DNA from: Scolanthus callimorphus
Lineage: Eukaryota > Cnidaria > Anthozoa > Actiniaria > Edwardsiidae
Length of the DNA stretch: 64,000 nt
Reading direction: 5' to 3'
Assembly (NCBI GenBank): GCA_033964015.1
Contig: CM066920.1
Location: 8,213,912-8,277,911, forward strand
Numbering within the stretch: the stretch's first letter is position 1; each line of letters starts with the position of its first letter. Positions 20,945 through 33,300 of the stretch are shown in pieces. A program made the position numbers and the translations under genes. The notes beneath the pieces are model-generated. The model was not told the origin of the DNA. It was given only the letters and a program-made list of their open reading frames with translations, and did not search any database.

Positions 20945-21606
20945 TTAAAGGCCCATAAGCAACCGCGGCCGCATTGCAGGCAGACAAGGATACAGCGCAG
21001 TTGAAAATTCGAAGCAAATTTTCAGTTTCAACTTGTGAAATGTGAAGAACAATAGGAACCCCTTTGTGAACTTCAGCATCAGCCAATCACAGCCGTTGAA
21101 TAACAATAGATCCAATTGAAAACAAAGCGCAAAGGTTCCCGGTTGACTATGGGCCGTTTAAAGATGAAATTAGAACAATGGGAGGTATTCACATGCAAAT
21201 TGTAATTGTGCCATGAGGTGCTCTAAAAATAAATTGGTTAGTAAAAACGCTGCCTCATGGGCCCTTTATGGGTGGTAGAAGCTCCTATTTCTACAGACAG
21301 AAAGTTTACTCGTTCCCCGCGGCAATACGTCCGTAACTCGTAAAATATCCATATTACCAAAAAAACATCTAATAACATATATTTAATTATCATACAACCG
21401 TGACGTCATTTAAGCAAATATAGTCAAACTAAAGGGCAGACAACCAAGGGGAAGAGGTCAAAACAACGGTACCCGCGACCCACCACCTCATTCAATTTTC
21501 CTAGAAATCAGATGTTCGTCTGCCGATAACTCGTGAGATAATTGATGGATCATGGTAAAATCCCTACCATTGTGCAAATAACCACTGGATACTTGGGGAG
21601 AGGGGT

Positions 21607-21636
21607 GTGGGGGGGGGGGGGGGGGGGGGGGGGGGG
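21607..21636. repeat. Poly-G tract of about 30 bases
   Basis: An almost pure G run in the gene D intron. It is a potential quadruplex and a likely site of length error. Confidence 0.9.
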
Positions 21637-21808
21637 TTGTAGTACCCGCTACCCATCTACCTTATTCACCACCCCTGGATACCATGAGCATGTTCCAAGA
21701 GAACGCAACCCCATGACATGTCTGAGTGGCAGTAATTTTAGAAATAGATTTCCGGACTATAGAAATAGATTTCCGGACTCAAATCTGCTCTATAAACTTT
21801 CTTCTTGT

Positions 21809-22025
21809 TTAATCGCCGTCTGATTCGCTTTCACATTCACTTTCAGGGTGTTGGTCGGAATCTTGTTCGTGGTCACTGCTAACTACACTAATTTTTGATT
21901 TGTTCTTGACTGTTTGAGCGAGCTCTGACTCTGACTCTGATTCCTCGGCTTCCGGTCGCTCTTCGCCTTCCTCACAGTGATGCCTGTTGCTGGGGCCTAG
22001 GACACGTCCACAAAATAGCTCCCTT
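21809..22025 (-). other. Acidic reading frame on the minus strand, no ATG
   Basis: Reading the minus strand to TAA (21809-21811) gives about 72 open codons ending in an acidic, Ser-rich stretch (EEGEERPEAEESESESE; later ECESESDGD). The composition looks coding-like, for example a C-terminal exon or transposase tail. No start, splice site or family could be fixed, so it is not called a gene. Confidence 0.3.
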
Positions 22026-22233
22026 TTCTAAACATAAAAGTGTCACGCTCTTCTGCCACTGTCACCCAAAGAGATCCGTGTGTTGGGGTTGCAGCGTTCT
22101 CTGGGGATCATGTTCGAATACCTATTGAGTACAGTTGTTTTGACCTCCTCCCCATCAAAAAGCCCCTTTGTTTGCGGCTATAAAAAGCATAACTACTATA
22201 TCCACCTGATTATTTTGTAACCTTGTATTTCAG

Positions 22234-23593
22234 CTCTCATTATCGCGATCGCCATTGTCGTCTCGGGCGCGATTGTGATAGGGATACTAATAGCTTGCGT
22301 CCTGAAATGGTTCGGGAAAAAAAAAGGGACATCGTCGGCGAGTCGTCATGCACAGATCCGAACACTAACGATAACCAAGGATGTATCCCCTCGGTAGCTG
22401 ACCCTCATGCTCATGAGACGACTAGGTTGGTCCTCCTATTACCCGCGAGCTGCAGACTGGTTACGGGTGGGGAAGGCTTTCGCGGCGCGGCGGTCGATCC
22501 AGCGCGGTCGTATAATAGCCCCGGGTTGTTCGTGCAATTACCCACGAGTTGCAGTCCCGTTACGGGTGATATGGGGCATGAATTGGTCCCCGATTCCTCA
22601 CGGTCCTACCAGGAACGAATTCGCGGCGCGGTCGATCCAGCGCAACCGTATAATAGTCCAGGTTGTGTTCCCTCGGTAGCTGATCCTCTTGCTAATGAGA
22701 TGACCGCGTTGGTCGTGCAATTACCTGCGAGTTGCAGACCCGTTACGGGTAACATGGGACACTCCGAGTTGGTTCCCGATTCCCCACCGTCCTACCAGGA
22801 AGGCATTCACGGCGAGGACAATCCAGCAAGATCGTATAATAGTCCAGTTGTCCCCTCGGTAGCTGGCCCACGGTTGATCGTGCAACTACCCGCTAGTTGC
22901 AGACCCGCTACGGGTGACGTGGTACATTCCGAGTTGCCCCCCGATTCCCCACCCTCCTACCGGGAAGGCATTCACGGCGAGGTCAATCCAGCGCGATCTT
23001 ATAATAGCCCAGGTTGTCCCCCCTCAGTAGCTGACCCTCTTGCTAATGAGATGACCACGTTGGTCGTGCAATTACCCACGAATTGCAAACCCGTTACGGG
23101 TGATATGGGACATTCCGAGTTGGTTCCTGATACCCTACCCTCCTACCAGGAAGGCATTGACGGCGTGGTCAATCCAGATCCAGCACGGGCATATAATAAC
23201 CGGCCAGGGTGTCCCCCCTCGGTAGCTGACCCTCTTGTTAATGAGATGACCGGGTTGATCGTGCAACTACCCGCGAGTGGCAGACCCGTTACGGGTGGCG
23301 TGGAACATTCCGAGTTGGTTCCAGATTCCCCACCGTCCTACCAGGATGCCTTAAGACAAACAATCCTTGAATTTAGCTCTTTGCAAATGTGTTCAGGAGA
23401 AATTTCTTACGGACAAATAGAGTCATGTTCATGTTTACTGGCCAATTCAGTGGAGATGAGTCATGAAGAAATGCGAGGGCCATTTTCAACGTTGGGCATT
23501 AGATCAACGCAAAGGAATACGCAGCAGTTATGTTCTAATAGAGACACACCTCCGTCATTGCAAGCGGCATTTTTACAGACCACATATCTATAG
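22234..23593 (+). CDS. Gene D terminal exon with sixfold PPxY module array
   Basis: The acceptor TTGTATTTCAG is identical to that of gene C. The first 30 codons after the junction give the transmembrane helix. From about 22326 the open frame continuing to TAG (23591-23593) is the one encoding the repeats. The repeat unit is about 165-195 bp at DNA level, and its start matches the single unit of gene C, so the array arose by unequal duplication. Confidence 0.78.
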
Positions 23594-24190
23594 AAACACT
23601 GCGTTGTCTGTTTACACAATCCGAAATTGCCATATAAACTTACTCATGGAATGCTATTCAGGATTGTGCTATTTCATTTCTTACATTGGTTATTTGGGCG
23701 AATATTCCTTCTTTTGTCACAATCAATCTGCACAATCAAGAATAGCCCTTCTACCATTCTACTCCACTAGCCAAATGAACAAATGTAGGAGAAATCTTTT
23801 CTGAGAAATTGGTAATGGTAGTAAGGGTTCCTTTTCATCACGTGGCGCCATGTTTTTTTGCCACAGTGGAAATTGGTAATATGGTAGTGAGAATATAGTC
23901 GGTTCCAGCGGCGGATTTCCCTTTTTCTGGAGACAACCCCATACATTTACCGTATTTGCTGAAGAAAATTTGCAATTAAAGGTTCCTTTTCATCACGTGG
24001 CGCCATGTTTCTTTTGAGAAAGGGGACATTATTTGTAACACCATGACATTTTTTTTTGGAAAATTCAAAATTTACGTGGCAAACATTGTTTATGAAAATT
24101 TGATAGAAAGGGGAAACGAAATCGGAAACAATCAAAATTTAGAGTGCCGTCACCTAGAAAAAATATTATATTTTATTAATTTCTATTTTT
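23594..24190. other. Gene D 3' flank
   Basis: No coding region is supported. A direct repeat GGTTCCTTTTCATCACGTGG (with CGCCATGTTT) occurs at 23827 and 23979. Confidence 0.5.
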
Positions 24191-24229
24191 GATAAATGTC
24201 TATGTACTATGTCTATGTACTATGTACTA

Positions 24230-26395
24230 CAAATAGAGCATGCCTATGCACGTGAGCACAGCTATACAACAACAATGAGATAGAGTTGAAACTCCGGGTG
24301 ATGTGGACACTTGTAAAGAAATGGTATAAAATCGAATCAATAAATTGAAGTGTATTATACAACAGACTACTACAAGACGTGAGTACAGCTATACAACAAA
24401 CTACTACAAGCACGTGAGTACAGCTATACAACTCCCAACTACAAGCACGTGAATACAGCTATACAACACCCAACTACAATCACGTGAATACAGCTATACA
24501 ACAGAGATTACTACAAGCACGTGAGTAAAGCTATGCAACACCCAACTACAAGCACGTGAATACAGCTATACAACACCCAACTACAAGCACGTGAGTACAG
24601 CTATACAACAGATTACTACAAGCACTGAGTAAAGCTATGCAACAGACAACTACAAGCACGTGAGTACAGCTATACAACACTCAACTACAAGCACGTGAGT
24701 ACAGCTATACAACACCCAACTACAAGCATGTGAGTACAGCTATACAACACCCAACTACAAGCACGTGAATACAGCTATACAGCAGACTACTACAAGCACG
24801 TGAGTACAGCTATACAGCAGACTACTACAAGCACGTGAGTACAGCTATACAGCAGACTACTACAAGCACGTGAATACAGCTATACAGCAGACTACTACAA
24901 GCACGTGAGTACAGCTATACAGCAGACTACTACAAGCACGTGAGTACAGCTATACAGCAGACTTCTACAAGCACGTGAGTACAGCTATACAGCAGACTAC
25001 TACAAGCACGTGAGTACAGCTATACAGCAGACTACTACAAGCACGTGAGTACAGCTATACAGCAGACTACTACAAGCACGTGAATACAGCTATACAGCAG
25101 ACTACTACAAGCACGTGAGTACAGCTATACAGCAGACTACTACAAGCACGTGAGTACAGCTATACAGCAGACTACTACAAGCACGTGAATACAGCTATAC
25201 AGCAGACTACTACAAGCACGTGAGTACAGCTATACAGCAGACTACTACAAGCACGTGAGTACAGCTATACAGCAGACTACTACAAGCACGTGAATACAGC
25301 TATACAACACCCAACTACAATCACGTGAATACAGCTATACAACAGAGATTACTACAAGCACGTGAGTAAAGCTATGCAACACCCAACTACAAGCACGTGA
25401 ATACAGCTATACAACACCCAACTACAAGCACGTGAGTACAGCTATACAACAGATTACTACAAGCACTGAGTAAAGCTATGCAACAGACAACTACAAGCAC
25501 GTGAGTACAGCTATACAACACTCAACTACAAGCACGTGAGTACAGCTATACAACACCCAACTACAAGCATGTGAGTACAGCTATACAACACCCAACTACA
25601 AGCACGTGAATACAGCTATACAGCAGACTACTACAAGCACGTGAGTACAGCTATACAGCAGACTACTACAAGCACGTGAGTACAGCTATACAGCAGACTA
25701 CTACAAGCACGTGAATACAGCTATACAGCAGACTACTACAAGCACGTGAGTACAGCTATACAGCAGACTACTACAAGCACGTGAGTACAGCTATACAGCA
25801 GACTTCTACAAGCACGTGAGTACAGCTATACAGCAGACTACTACAAGCACGTGAGTACAGCTATACAGCAGACTACTACAAGCACGTGAGTACAGCTATA
25901 CAGCAGACTACTACAAGCACGTGAATACAGCTATACAGCAGACTACTACAAGCACGTGAGTACAGCTATACAGCAGACTACTACAAGCACGTGAGTACAG
26001 CTATACAGCAGACTACTACAAGCACGTGAATACAGCTATACAGCAGACTACTACAAGCACGTGAGTACAGCTATACAGCAGACTACTACAAGCACGTGAG
26101 TACAGCTATACAGCAGACTACTACAAGCACGTGAATACAGCTATACAGCAGACTACTACAAGCACGTGAGTACAGCTATACAGCAGACTACTACAAGCAC
26201 GTGAATACAGCTATACAGCAGACTACTACAAGCACGTGAGTACAGCTATGCAACACCCAACTACAAGCACGTGAGTACAGCTATACAGCAGACTACTACA
26301 AGCACGTGAGTACAGCTATACAACACCCAACTACAAGCACGTGAGTACAGCTATACAGCAGACTACTACAAGCACGTGAGTACAACTATACAACA
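24230..26395. repeat. 35-bp satellite, CACGTG in nearly every unit, with 841-bp higher-order duplication
   Basis: About 61 units of 35 bp (CTACAAGCACGTGAGTACAG then CTATACAGCAGACTA, or CTATACAACACCCAA). Subtype order is duplicated: the rare variant CAATCACGTGAATACAGC with ACAGAGATTAC occurs at 24478 and again 841 bp later at 25319, followed by the same succession. Units are directly adjacent with no unique spacers, so this is a satellite, not a CRISPR array. Confidence 0.95.
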
Positions 26396-26524
26396 CCCAA
26401 CGTCTTAAGAGCTGCAAGTATTGAGAGTCGGTCGCAAACATTTATTTATTTGCGTTCGTGTGTAAATCACCTTTAAATGAGTGGGATTGGACTAACAAAG
26501 TGTAAACGCGTGCGCTGCAACTTA

Positions 26525-26738
26525 AGCCCGGTGCACACTAGCGACATAACGACATAAGGACGTTATGTTGCAACGAGAAAAGCATGGGAAAATAATAGAA
26601 ATAATCAAAATTTTCGATGAATCATCATTAGGCTACATCACCAATCTTCTGTGATTTTTGTGCACTTCAATCTTTTTGAAACCACTAAATTTTGTTTGCG
26701 TGAAATTTTTGTTATGTCGTTATATCGCAAGTGTGGCT
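26525..26738. mobile_element. PIF/Harbinger-type MITE, inverted relative of the 8126 copy
   Basis: The termini AGCCCGGTGCACACTAGCGA and TATCGCAAGTGTGGCT are inverted repeats flanked by TTA (26522-26524 and 26739-26741). Its reverse complement aligns along its length with 8126-8342. Confidence 0.85.
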
Positions 26739-26785
26739 TTAGTAGTTGTATCAAGGGCATTTCTAAATTGAAGGCGTGCGCGTAA

Positions 26786-27094
26786 GGGCCGTTCACACGG
26801 CGCGATCTCAGTTGCGATTTAAGGTGCGATTTTTGCGGCGATCGTCGGCGTCATATCGCGCGGTGTGAACGGTCGGCGATTTGGCTCTGCGATATTTGTC
26901 AGTTTGTTGGCGATCTGAAGAAATCGCACCCGCATCGCAGTGGAATTTGAACATGTTCAAAACGCCTGCGACGTCGCAAGTGAAATCGCCATAAGATCGC
27001 CGGCCGTTCACACTGCGCGATATGACATCGCCATCGGATCGCCACAGAAATCGCACCTCAGATCGCAGCTGAAATCGCGCCGTGTGAACGGCCC
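26786..27094. mobile_element. MITE with GGGCCGTTCACACGGCGCGA termini
   Basis: The left terminus is mirrored by TCGCGCCGTGTGAACGGCCC at the right. The interior is full of GCGAT/ATCGC words arranged in further inverted pairs. Target duplication is unclear. Confidence 0.85.
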
Positions 27095-27505
27095 TTTACA
27101 CAGCGCACACGAGACCCCCTGATAAAATGCGTTAAATATATGTCGGGGGTCTGTATAGGGAAACAATGTGACCATGGGCTTATACGGGACCGACCTAATC
27201 TTGTAAGTAACTTTTTTATTTTTTTTGGCGAACTCTAAAATTTGATTTTTTCGATAAAAACTAGTGCGCGCAAATGGTTACCGTGACCTACGTCAGAGAT
27301 AGGAAATTGTTATATAGCGAGTGCTCACTTCAACCGAGCGCGCGCTCTCATTGGCTAAATCATTGGTCACGTGGTGAAGTAAAAATCAAATATTCCCCGA
27401 TCAGTCAATATTTCGAAAATTATTGACTGGTTGGGGAATATTGCTTTCGCGCGTCGCGTTTTAGAGCGGGTCAAAATTGCAGTTCATTTTTTGCTATATA
27501 ACAAA

Positions 27506-27570
27506 ACACTTAATGACTACTCCCTCGGGAAACAAAACTGATGTTTCCCTCGAGAGCAGTCATTAAGTGT
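27506..27570. repeat. Short inverted repeat
   Basis: ACACTTAATGACTACTCCCT is mirrored by GAGCAGTCATTAAGTGT across a loop of about 20 bp. Non-coding. Confidence 0.7.
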
Positions 27571-29999
27571 ATAATATCGCCCTCGCGCCTGCACGGCTCT
27601 AAGACCCAATCAGAACGCAGAATCCGTTAGCGTGCACTCTAGGGAAAAATGAATAAATATATGTTATTTGCCGGCTGGGAGGTCCGTATCGTGAAATGCC
27701 GAGACCGAGGTCTTGAAAACACTGACCGCCGGAGGTCGACTCCGAAAACTTCACAGAAATGAAAACGCGCACCTCAGAATTAGAGCGCACGCGCGACTCA
27801 GGACTCCGAACCGCTAGGGGCGAGGACCGATCAGAGTGCGCTATTTGATGGATTTGTAACAAGACAACCCCAAGAATCAGCTAAAAACATTTCCCAACAT
27901 AAGTCCCAAAATCAATTTTGTCCAGGAACCTAGTTTTGAAAACACGAAAAAAGTTCCCAGCAAAAGGTTAATTTTCTGGCCTCTTTGCTCAGCTACCGGC
28001 AAACAGGGGCGAGGAACAGGTTTTACGAGGTGCAGGTTCGTTGTGTGCCCGTGCACTTATTACAATACCGGTTAAAATTGAATTGTCGCGTCGATAAAAA
28101 CGATTTTTGATTACGCATCACTAAGACGTATTGTTCTTCCCAAGACAATATCACAAGAACCCTCCGAGCTTTCTTCATTACAATTTTTGTGGAGGTAACC
28201 GCGCTTAAGGGTGGGGGACGGATGCGGCAAACAACATTGTACAGCCAGGGCCGGGTGAGGGGTTGGGAGGATGGGGGACGGGTGCGGTAACCCCTGAATA
28301 TTGTAAATGTTCTACAAAGGCGACAAGAGCTTTGTCCCGCATTGTAACCAAAAGTGGAATGATCCATTCGACCTTCGCAGAATAGTTTGCCAAAGTTTTT
28401 CACTCTGCTTAAGCCCTTGTTTCCTGTCACGACAGCGAGTTCTAGTGTTTTCGTGTCACATTACAGAAGTGCGGGTCCAGTTTGCGTCAAGTCATGTAAT
28501 CTCCCGTGATCGAAATCGCTAGGAAACCTGTTTTCCTTGTATCCAGGCACTTTCCAGTGTGGGCAGTAACAATACCATTGATAATAAATATAGCCTTAAG
28601 GGTCAATTATTTACTGCAATTCTCAATTCGTGCAAATGGATTTCCATACGAGACAATGCAATTAACTCGATAAACGACACAAGCGATTATTTTCGTCCTG
28701 CCCGGATTAGTCTTAATAGTTAGTTTGTTAGTCTTAATAGCATGACACACTTTATGGAAAGAATATCCTACCTGTCTTGTCGAAAGTTGCAGTTACTTTT
28801 CGTGACAGCACGCTTTGTTTAGCTATAACGGTCTAACACGAGTTAAAAACTTGTAGAAGAAATAGGAAGAAAACAAATATATGGAAAAAACACATGAGAA
28901 CAGCATGCCCAAGTGCTGAGTTTCAGCCAAATGGTTATTACTCAGTGGCACAACATCGCAGTATCTCGCACTGAGTTACATGCGCTAAATAGAAACAAGA
29001 CTAATAAGGGGTGGCGATGGCGAATGTCCTCCGAAAAAACTGTTTTCTCACGCGAAATTTTAGGCGTTCTCGAATTCTCGTATTTTTAAATTTGCCGTTC
29101 TCGGATTATTTTTCAGTCGTCTCGGATCTCGGACTTTCCAGTTTGTTGTGTTTATATGGCGAATCTCAAATCGAGTTCTCGATCTCGGATTTTGAAAGCG
29201 GCGTTCTCGCGTTCTCGGAATTTCTCGCATTGACCATTCGCCACTCTTACAATACATAGAAGAGGAAGGCGACATTGACAACGATTTTTATGTTGATTTT
29301 GATACCTAGAGACCCTCAGGAAAGGGTAAAAATATAGACTACATTTTACAGACCGGGCACTTGTTTATATTTGCACCCCTTCTGCGTTCATCGCAGCATT
29401 TTTTACTCCCCAAGTTACTCAACTTCCGGTCTTAAGAGGAACCCTTTCTACACACTTGTCCGAATTTAGTGTTGTCGCGAACCTTTTGACTCCGAGAAGA
29501 AGAGGGCCTGCCTTGAAATGGTGGGATGAAAATCGTATTTAAATAAAGAAAAACTTATAATAGTAGGGCTTGAAATTTCAGAAATTTGCGTAAAACGAGA
29601 TCGTAAAAATATGCGTGATGAGCTTCGATCAATGAACTTTACGTCACGTAGGGCTTTCCTTGTGAAGTGCGTGGTCACAATGTTCGCCTACTTCCGGTTT
29701 ATAGAACGAGCGTCAACTGGGCACTAGTGTCTGCGCACTTGTTTGGTTTGGAAACGAGGCTATGATCACGAAAACGAGGCTATAAACATTAATTTTGCAT
29801 GAAAACGAGGTTATTTGTTTCAAATCGAGGCTTTCTATTGTTCTAGCCATTATAAATTATCATATTAATTTATTATTACTGGTTATTATTAAGAAATTAA
29901 TGCATTAATGCATTGCGAGTTGGGGCTGGGCCCCCCCGCGCTGTCGAGCCGTCGCTACTGCGCTTCCCAGCATTGACAGAGCGAATTTCGGAACGCTTT

Positions 30000-30391
30000 T
30001 TACTTCAAGTTTTCCGTTCTATTTTGTGAATCTAAACTTGGTTTAAGAGGGGATTTCGGCAGGAAGAGTGTTTGTCCTTCGTGCAAGATCGCTTGGAGTG
30101 GCTTCAAACTCCTTCATGTGCCGTTTTGGGTAGTTCGTGTGTCATAATGTCGCTCTGAAGACGACAATGGTAAGCGGCCATGATTTTTGTTTTTACTTCT
30201 GCTCAAAACTTAACGTACGTGTGGCGATTCACTTCTGTGTCTCCTATAAACGTTAGACCTGATAAAGTTCTAACTGTCTCTGTTGGATTTGGTTTCAGGG
30301 GATCCGCTAGTCTGCCAATTTCGAGGCGATGACTATGTATGATCAACAAGTCGTTTTTCTGTAGTGGGGTTTGTATTGTACCGTAGTAGTA
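30000..30391 (+). promoter_or_regulatory. Putative CBP 5'UTR with a non-coding intron and an 11-codon uORF
   Basis: A donor GTAAGC at 30170 and an acceptor GGTTTCAG ending at 30298 outline a 129-bp intron in the leader. The second leader exon holds an upstream ORF (ATG 30329 to TAG 30362-30364) ending 27 nt before the main ATG. The transcription start is not identifiable from sequence. Confidence 0.4.
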
Positions 30392-33300
30392 ATGGCCGAT
30401 CAACTGGTGGACGGACCACCGAATAAACGGCAAAAGTTGGGCACGCCGGATACTCCAACCGAAAATGCAGGTAAGTTCTCCAATAAAAGTATTTCTTCTA
30501 CCTTCTTCTGGGTTCTGTTTTCAAATATAACGTGTGTTTGAAAGTATTTCTAATGCTTCTTGTTTCTTTCCCCTTCCCTTTAAAGACTTGGAGAAATTTT
30601 TGGACGAACTGGAACAGAATTTACCAGAGGAATTGACGGGACCAGGGTCATTAAACAGCACCGATGGGCTCACAAATGGCGATACAGCTGATGTGGCTAC
30701 AACATCGGGTAGTTTACAGCATATTTTGCAGTCGAGTTCTCCTGTGCTGTCAAGTAGTGCGGCTACGGGCCTTACATCGAATAGCACTACTACAACTACA
30801 GCGAGCGTCTCCAGTCCAAATAGCCCGTCTTTGACAACACTCACTACAGCTAAATCTCCCGCGATTAGTCAATCTATCTCTTCCCCACCTTCTTTGCCTG
30901 TTAGTACGTCTGGAACACCAACTCCAGCAACACCGCTTACAAGTGAACACCATCTTTCTTCAATCGGAATGAGTCCGGCTCCCCCGGCTAGCACAACTGC
31001 ATTGTCAACAATGAATACTCACTCTCCGATGCAGTCAGGGAATATGGCGCACAGCTATTCGCAGGGACAGTTTAACTCGATGGATGCGAACGCTATGAGC
31101 AATAACCCTTCGCTTATGGCTTCTTTGAACGGACCTAATGCAAGAAACTCTCTAAATGCTCTGAATTCAGGCCAAAGGAATGGACCAACTCCATTATATG
31201 GACGCCAAAATGCTATGGGTTTTAACATGAACGCTTCGAGTTCGCAACCAGGGAACTCTTTCCCGAACTCTTTGGGCCAAATACAGCCAGATTCTGTCTC
31301 CATTAAAATGGAACCGAACTTTCTAGCCGCAGCAAGTTTGAATGGAACCCTTGATTCTCCAAGATCTCTCCAAGTAAGTCAGGTGTGCGAAGTTTTGAGT
31401 TCGTCCTTCGTAGCTTTGTGATTTTTTGTCGGCATCGCTTGCTCAACACACAACACTGCATCGCTGCATCGAATCGCTTAACACTCGCGTTCGATTGCGT
31501 CTTGCACTGTTTTTGGAGCAACATCCACCACGATTTAATGCAAAATGATTTGGGAAAACTCCCGAAGATTTGTCCCTTGAGATATTCTGTTTTGACAAGT
31601 GATTTTTTCACTTGTAAGCTCGGGGTTTCCTACCGTCACATGGCGAAATGTTTCAAGAGACCTTGTTGTTTTGGGCTTCTAAAGACATCTTGCTGCCAAA
31701 CCGTATACGCTAACAGTTTTTTTATAGTTGTAACTTTTTTACCGATAAATAACCCGAAGGAATAGTATCTTCTATGTTTAGGTATATAAAATCGCGTGTA
31801 AAAGTTGTGTTTGGTGTAGTTTGCTGTTCTATTTCCTGAATTTTATAGACTTTTTTATCTAGTATGATGCCGAAACATTCAGTGTTTGATTCTTATTTAG
31901 GTTATTTAACGTTTTTATTTAATTCCTCTTGAGAAACCTAATAAATTTCGTATAACTTACTCCTTTCCCAATCATTCAGATAATTTTAAGAAAATAATAT
32001 GCGGTAGAATATTTTCTTCTTCACTCTATTTTTCTACAATTATGTGTATATTTATCAGTGAGTGCCAATGGTGAAACATTGACTGCATATTACCCAATCA
32101 AAACTGCAAAGACAAGTCAAATTTGTGAAAATCAAGTCACTTCAAGATACAAACATTCACCAGTGCAATGTAACAACTTTTGCTGGGATTGCTGTTCATA
32201 TACAGTCTATCGAACTGTGTTGAAGAGTCTTGTTGCTTGAAGTACACCAAATGTGTGATAAGTTTAATGCAGTAAGTTTGCTGTGAGATAAATTTATAGC
32301 ATTGGCTTGCAGTAAACAAACAAACAAACAAGCATCAGGACAGATATTGGGGTCATTAGATTTGAGAAGTATAAAAGTTACATCAGGTCAACAAGGCAAT
32401 GTGCTACAATGTTTGACCATATTGTATGTATATAAAATGATTATGCAAACAGGGAGAACAGTTGAAAAGTTGAGATTTTTATATGTGATTACAAAATGGT
32501 TTAAAGTCTCAACATGTGATTGTTGCAAGAAGTAAGCTTTGCGAATTTCTAGAAACAATGACAACAACAAACTCTTGTAGATAGTTTTCACAGTACTTAC
32601 AGTTATCATTCAGTGTTTGTGCAAGTGGTCATATTTCTGCTAAGGCTTTGTATGGGAAAACAAACTTGCTAAATGTTTATACTGTATGCCAAGTGCAAAA
32701 TAATTTACTGCAAATGTTAAAAACTGGTTGTAATTCAATTTTCCACTAAGAAGCCAGATTAAGACACTATCCAGATGGAAAAATGGGTAATTTTCTATCC
32801 GTTGTTCCATTGCTTCCTTAGCTTAGATTGACAGTCTAGTCTAGACACATACTAGACTTGTAAAATTATTCACAGTAAAATCACAGGCAGAGCTAGTGCA
32901 GCATATTACATCATCAGGTATTCTCCTGGTATTTTGTATTGTATTTATCCAGTTTCTAATACAATTGGGATCATTCAAGGAGTAATGAATAAGGTTTTTC
33001 CCTAGCTTAAAATTTTGAGCCCAACTAAATTCACCTGTTTACACAGCAGAGAAATCCTTGCTCTTCCCCTCCTCCAAATGCATCAATAATGACCAACATT
33101 CCTGCCAACATAATTATACAAATTGTATTCACCAAAATAAGGAGGACATGTGTGCTGTCTGTGAGGTCTATCTAAGCTCAGTCATTCCTATGCCAATTAT
33201 AAGTGTGCTTAGGAAATGGCCTAGACAACATTTGTAAATTATACTAAGCACAAGAAAGACAAATACTAAAGGTATGCTCACTGGGTTTAGTGGCCTCTAC

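Larger units (their letters stand above)
20077..23593 (+). pseudogene. Gene D: membrane protein with amplified PPxY repeats, frame-broken in this sequence
   Basis: Exon 1 is 20077-20098 (MVSSNDQ) and exon 2 is 22234-23593 (TAG), joined in phase 1. The helix ALIIAIAIVVSGAIVIGILIA is followed by KWFGKKKG, but the downstream tail is read in another frame. The shift is at an A9 run (22317-22325); one extra A would restore a single frame of about 460 codons. The tail repeats about six times a module of the form PSVADPLANEMT, VQLPASCRPVTG, HSELVPDSPPSYQEGI, NPARSYNSP, ending DSPPSYQDALRQ. Three units keep PPSY; others read SRSY or LPSY, and the terminal motif is TPPSLQ with Tyr lost. It may be an assembly error in a homopolymer, a true pseudogene, or slippage-dependent. 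Confidence 0.68.
26396..29999. other. Gene-poor region between locus D and CBP
   Basis: No supported gene on either strand. It contains a SINE-tail fragment (26405-26445), two PIF-type MITEs (26525-26738 and 26786-27094), a small palindrome (27506-27570) and a possible MITE at 29008-29250 with GTGGCGA..CATTCGCCAC ends and TTCTCG-rich interior. Open frames at 27600-28430 show no recognisable domain. Confidence 0.5.

Noticed and set aside
24230..26395. Regular repeat array resembling a CRISPR
   Set aside because: Units are directly tandem with no unique spacers, and the genome is animal.
28023..28430. 135-codon minus-strand open frame
   Set aside because: No recognisable domain, no splice context, and a composition like the surrounding non-coding DNA.
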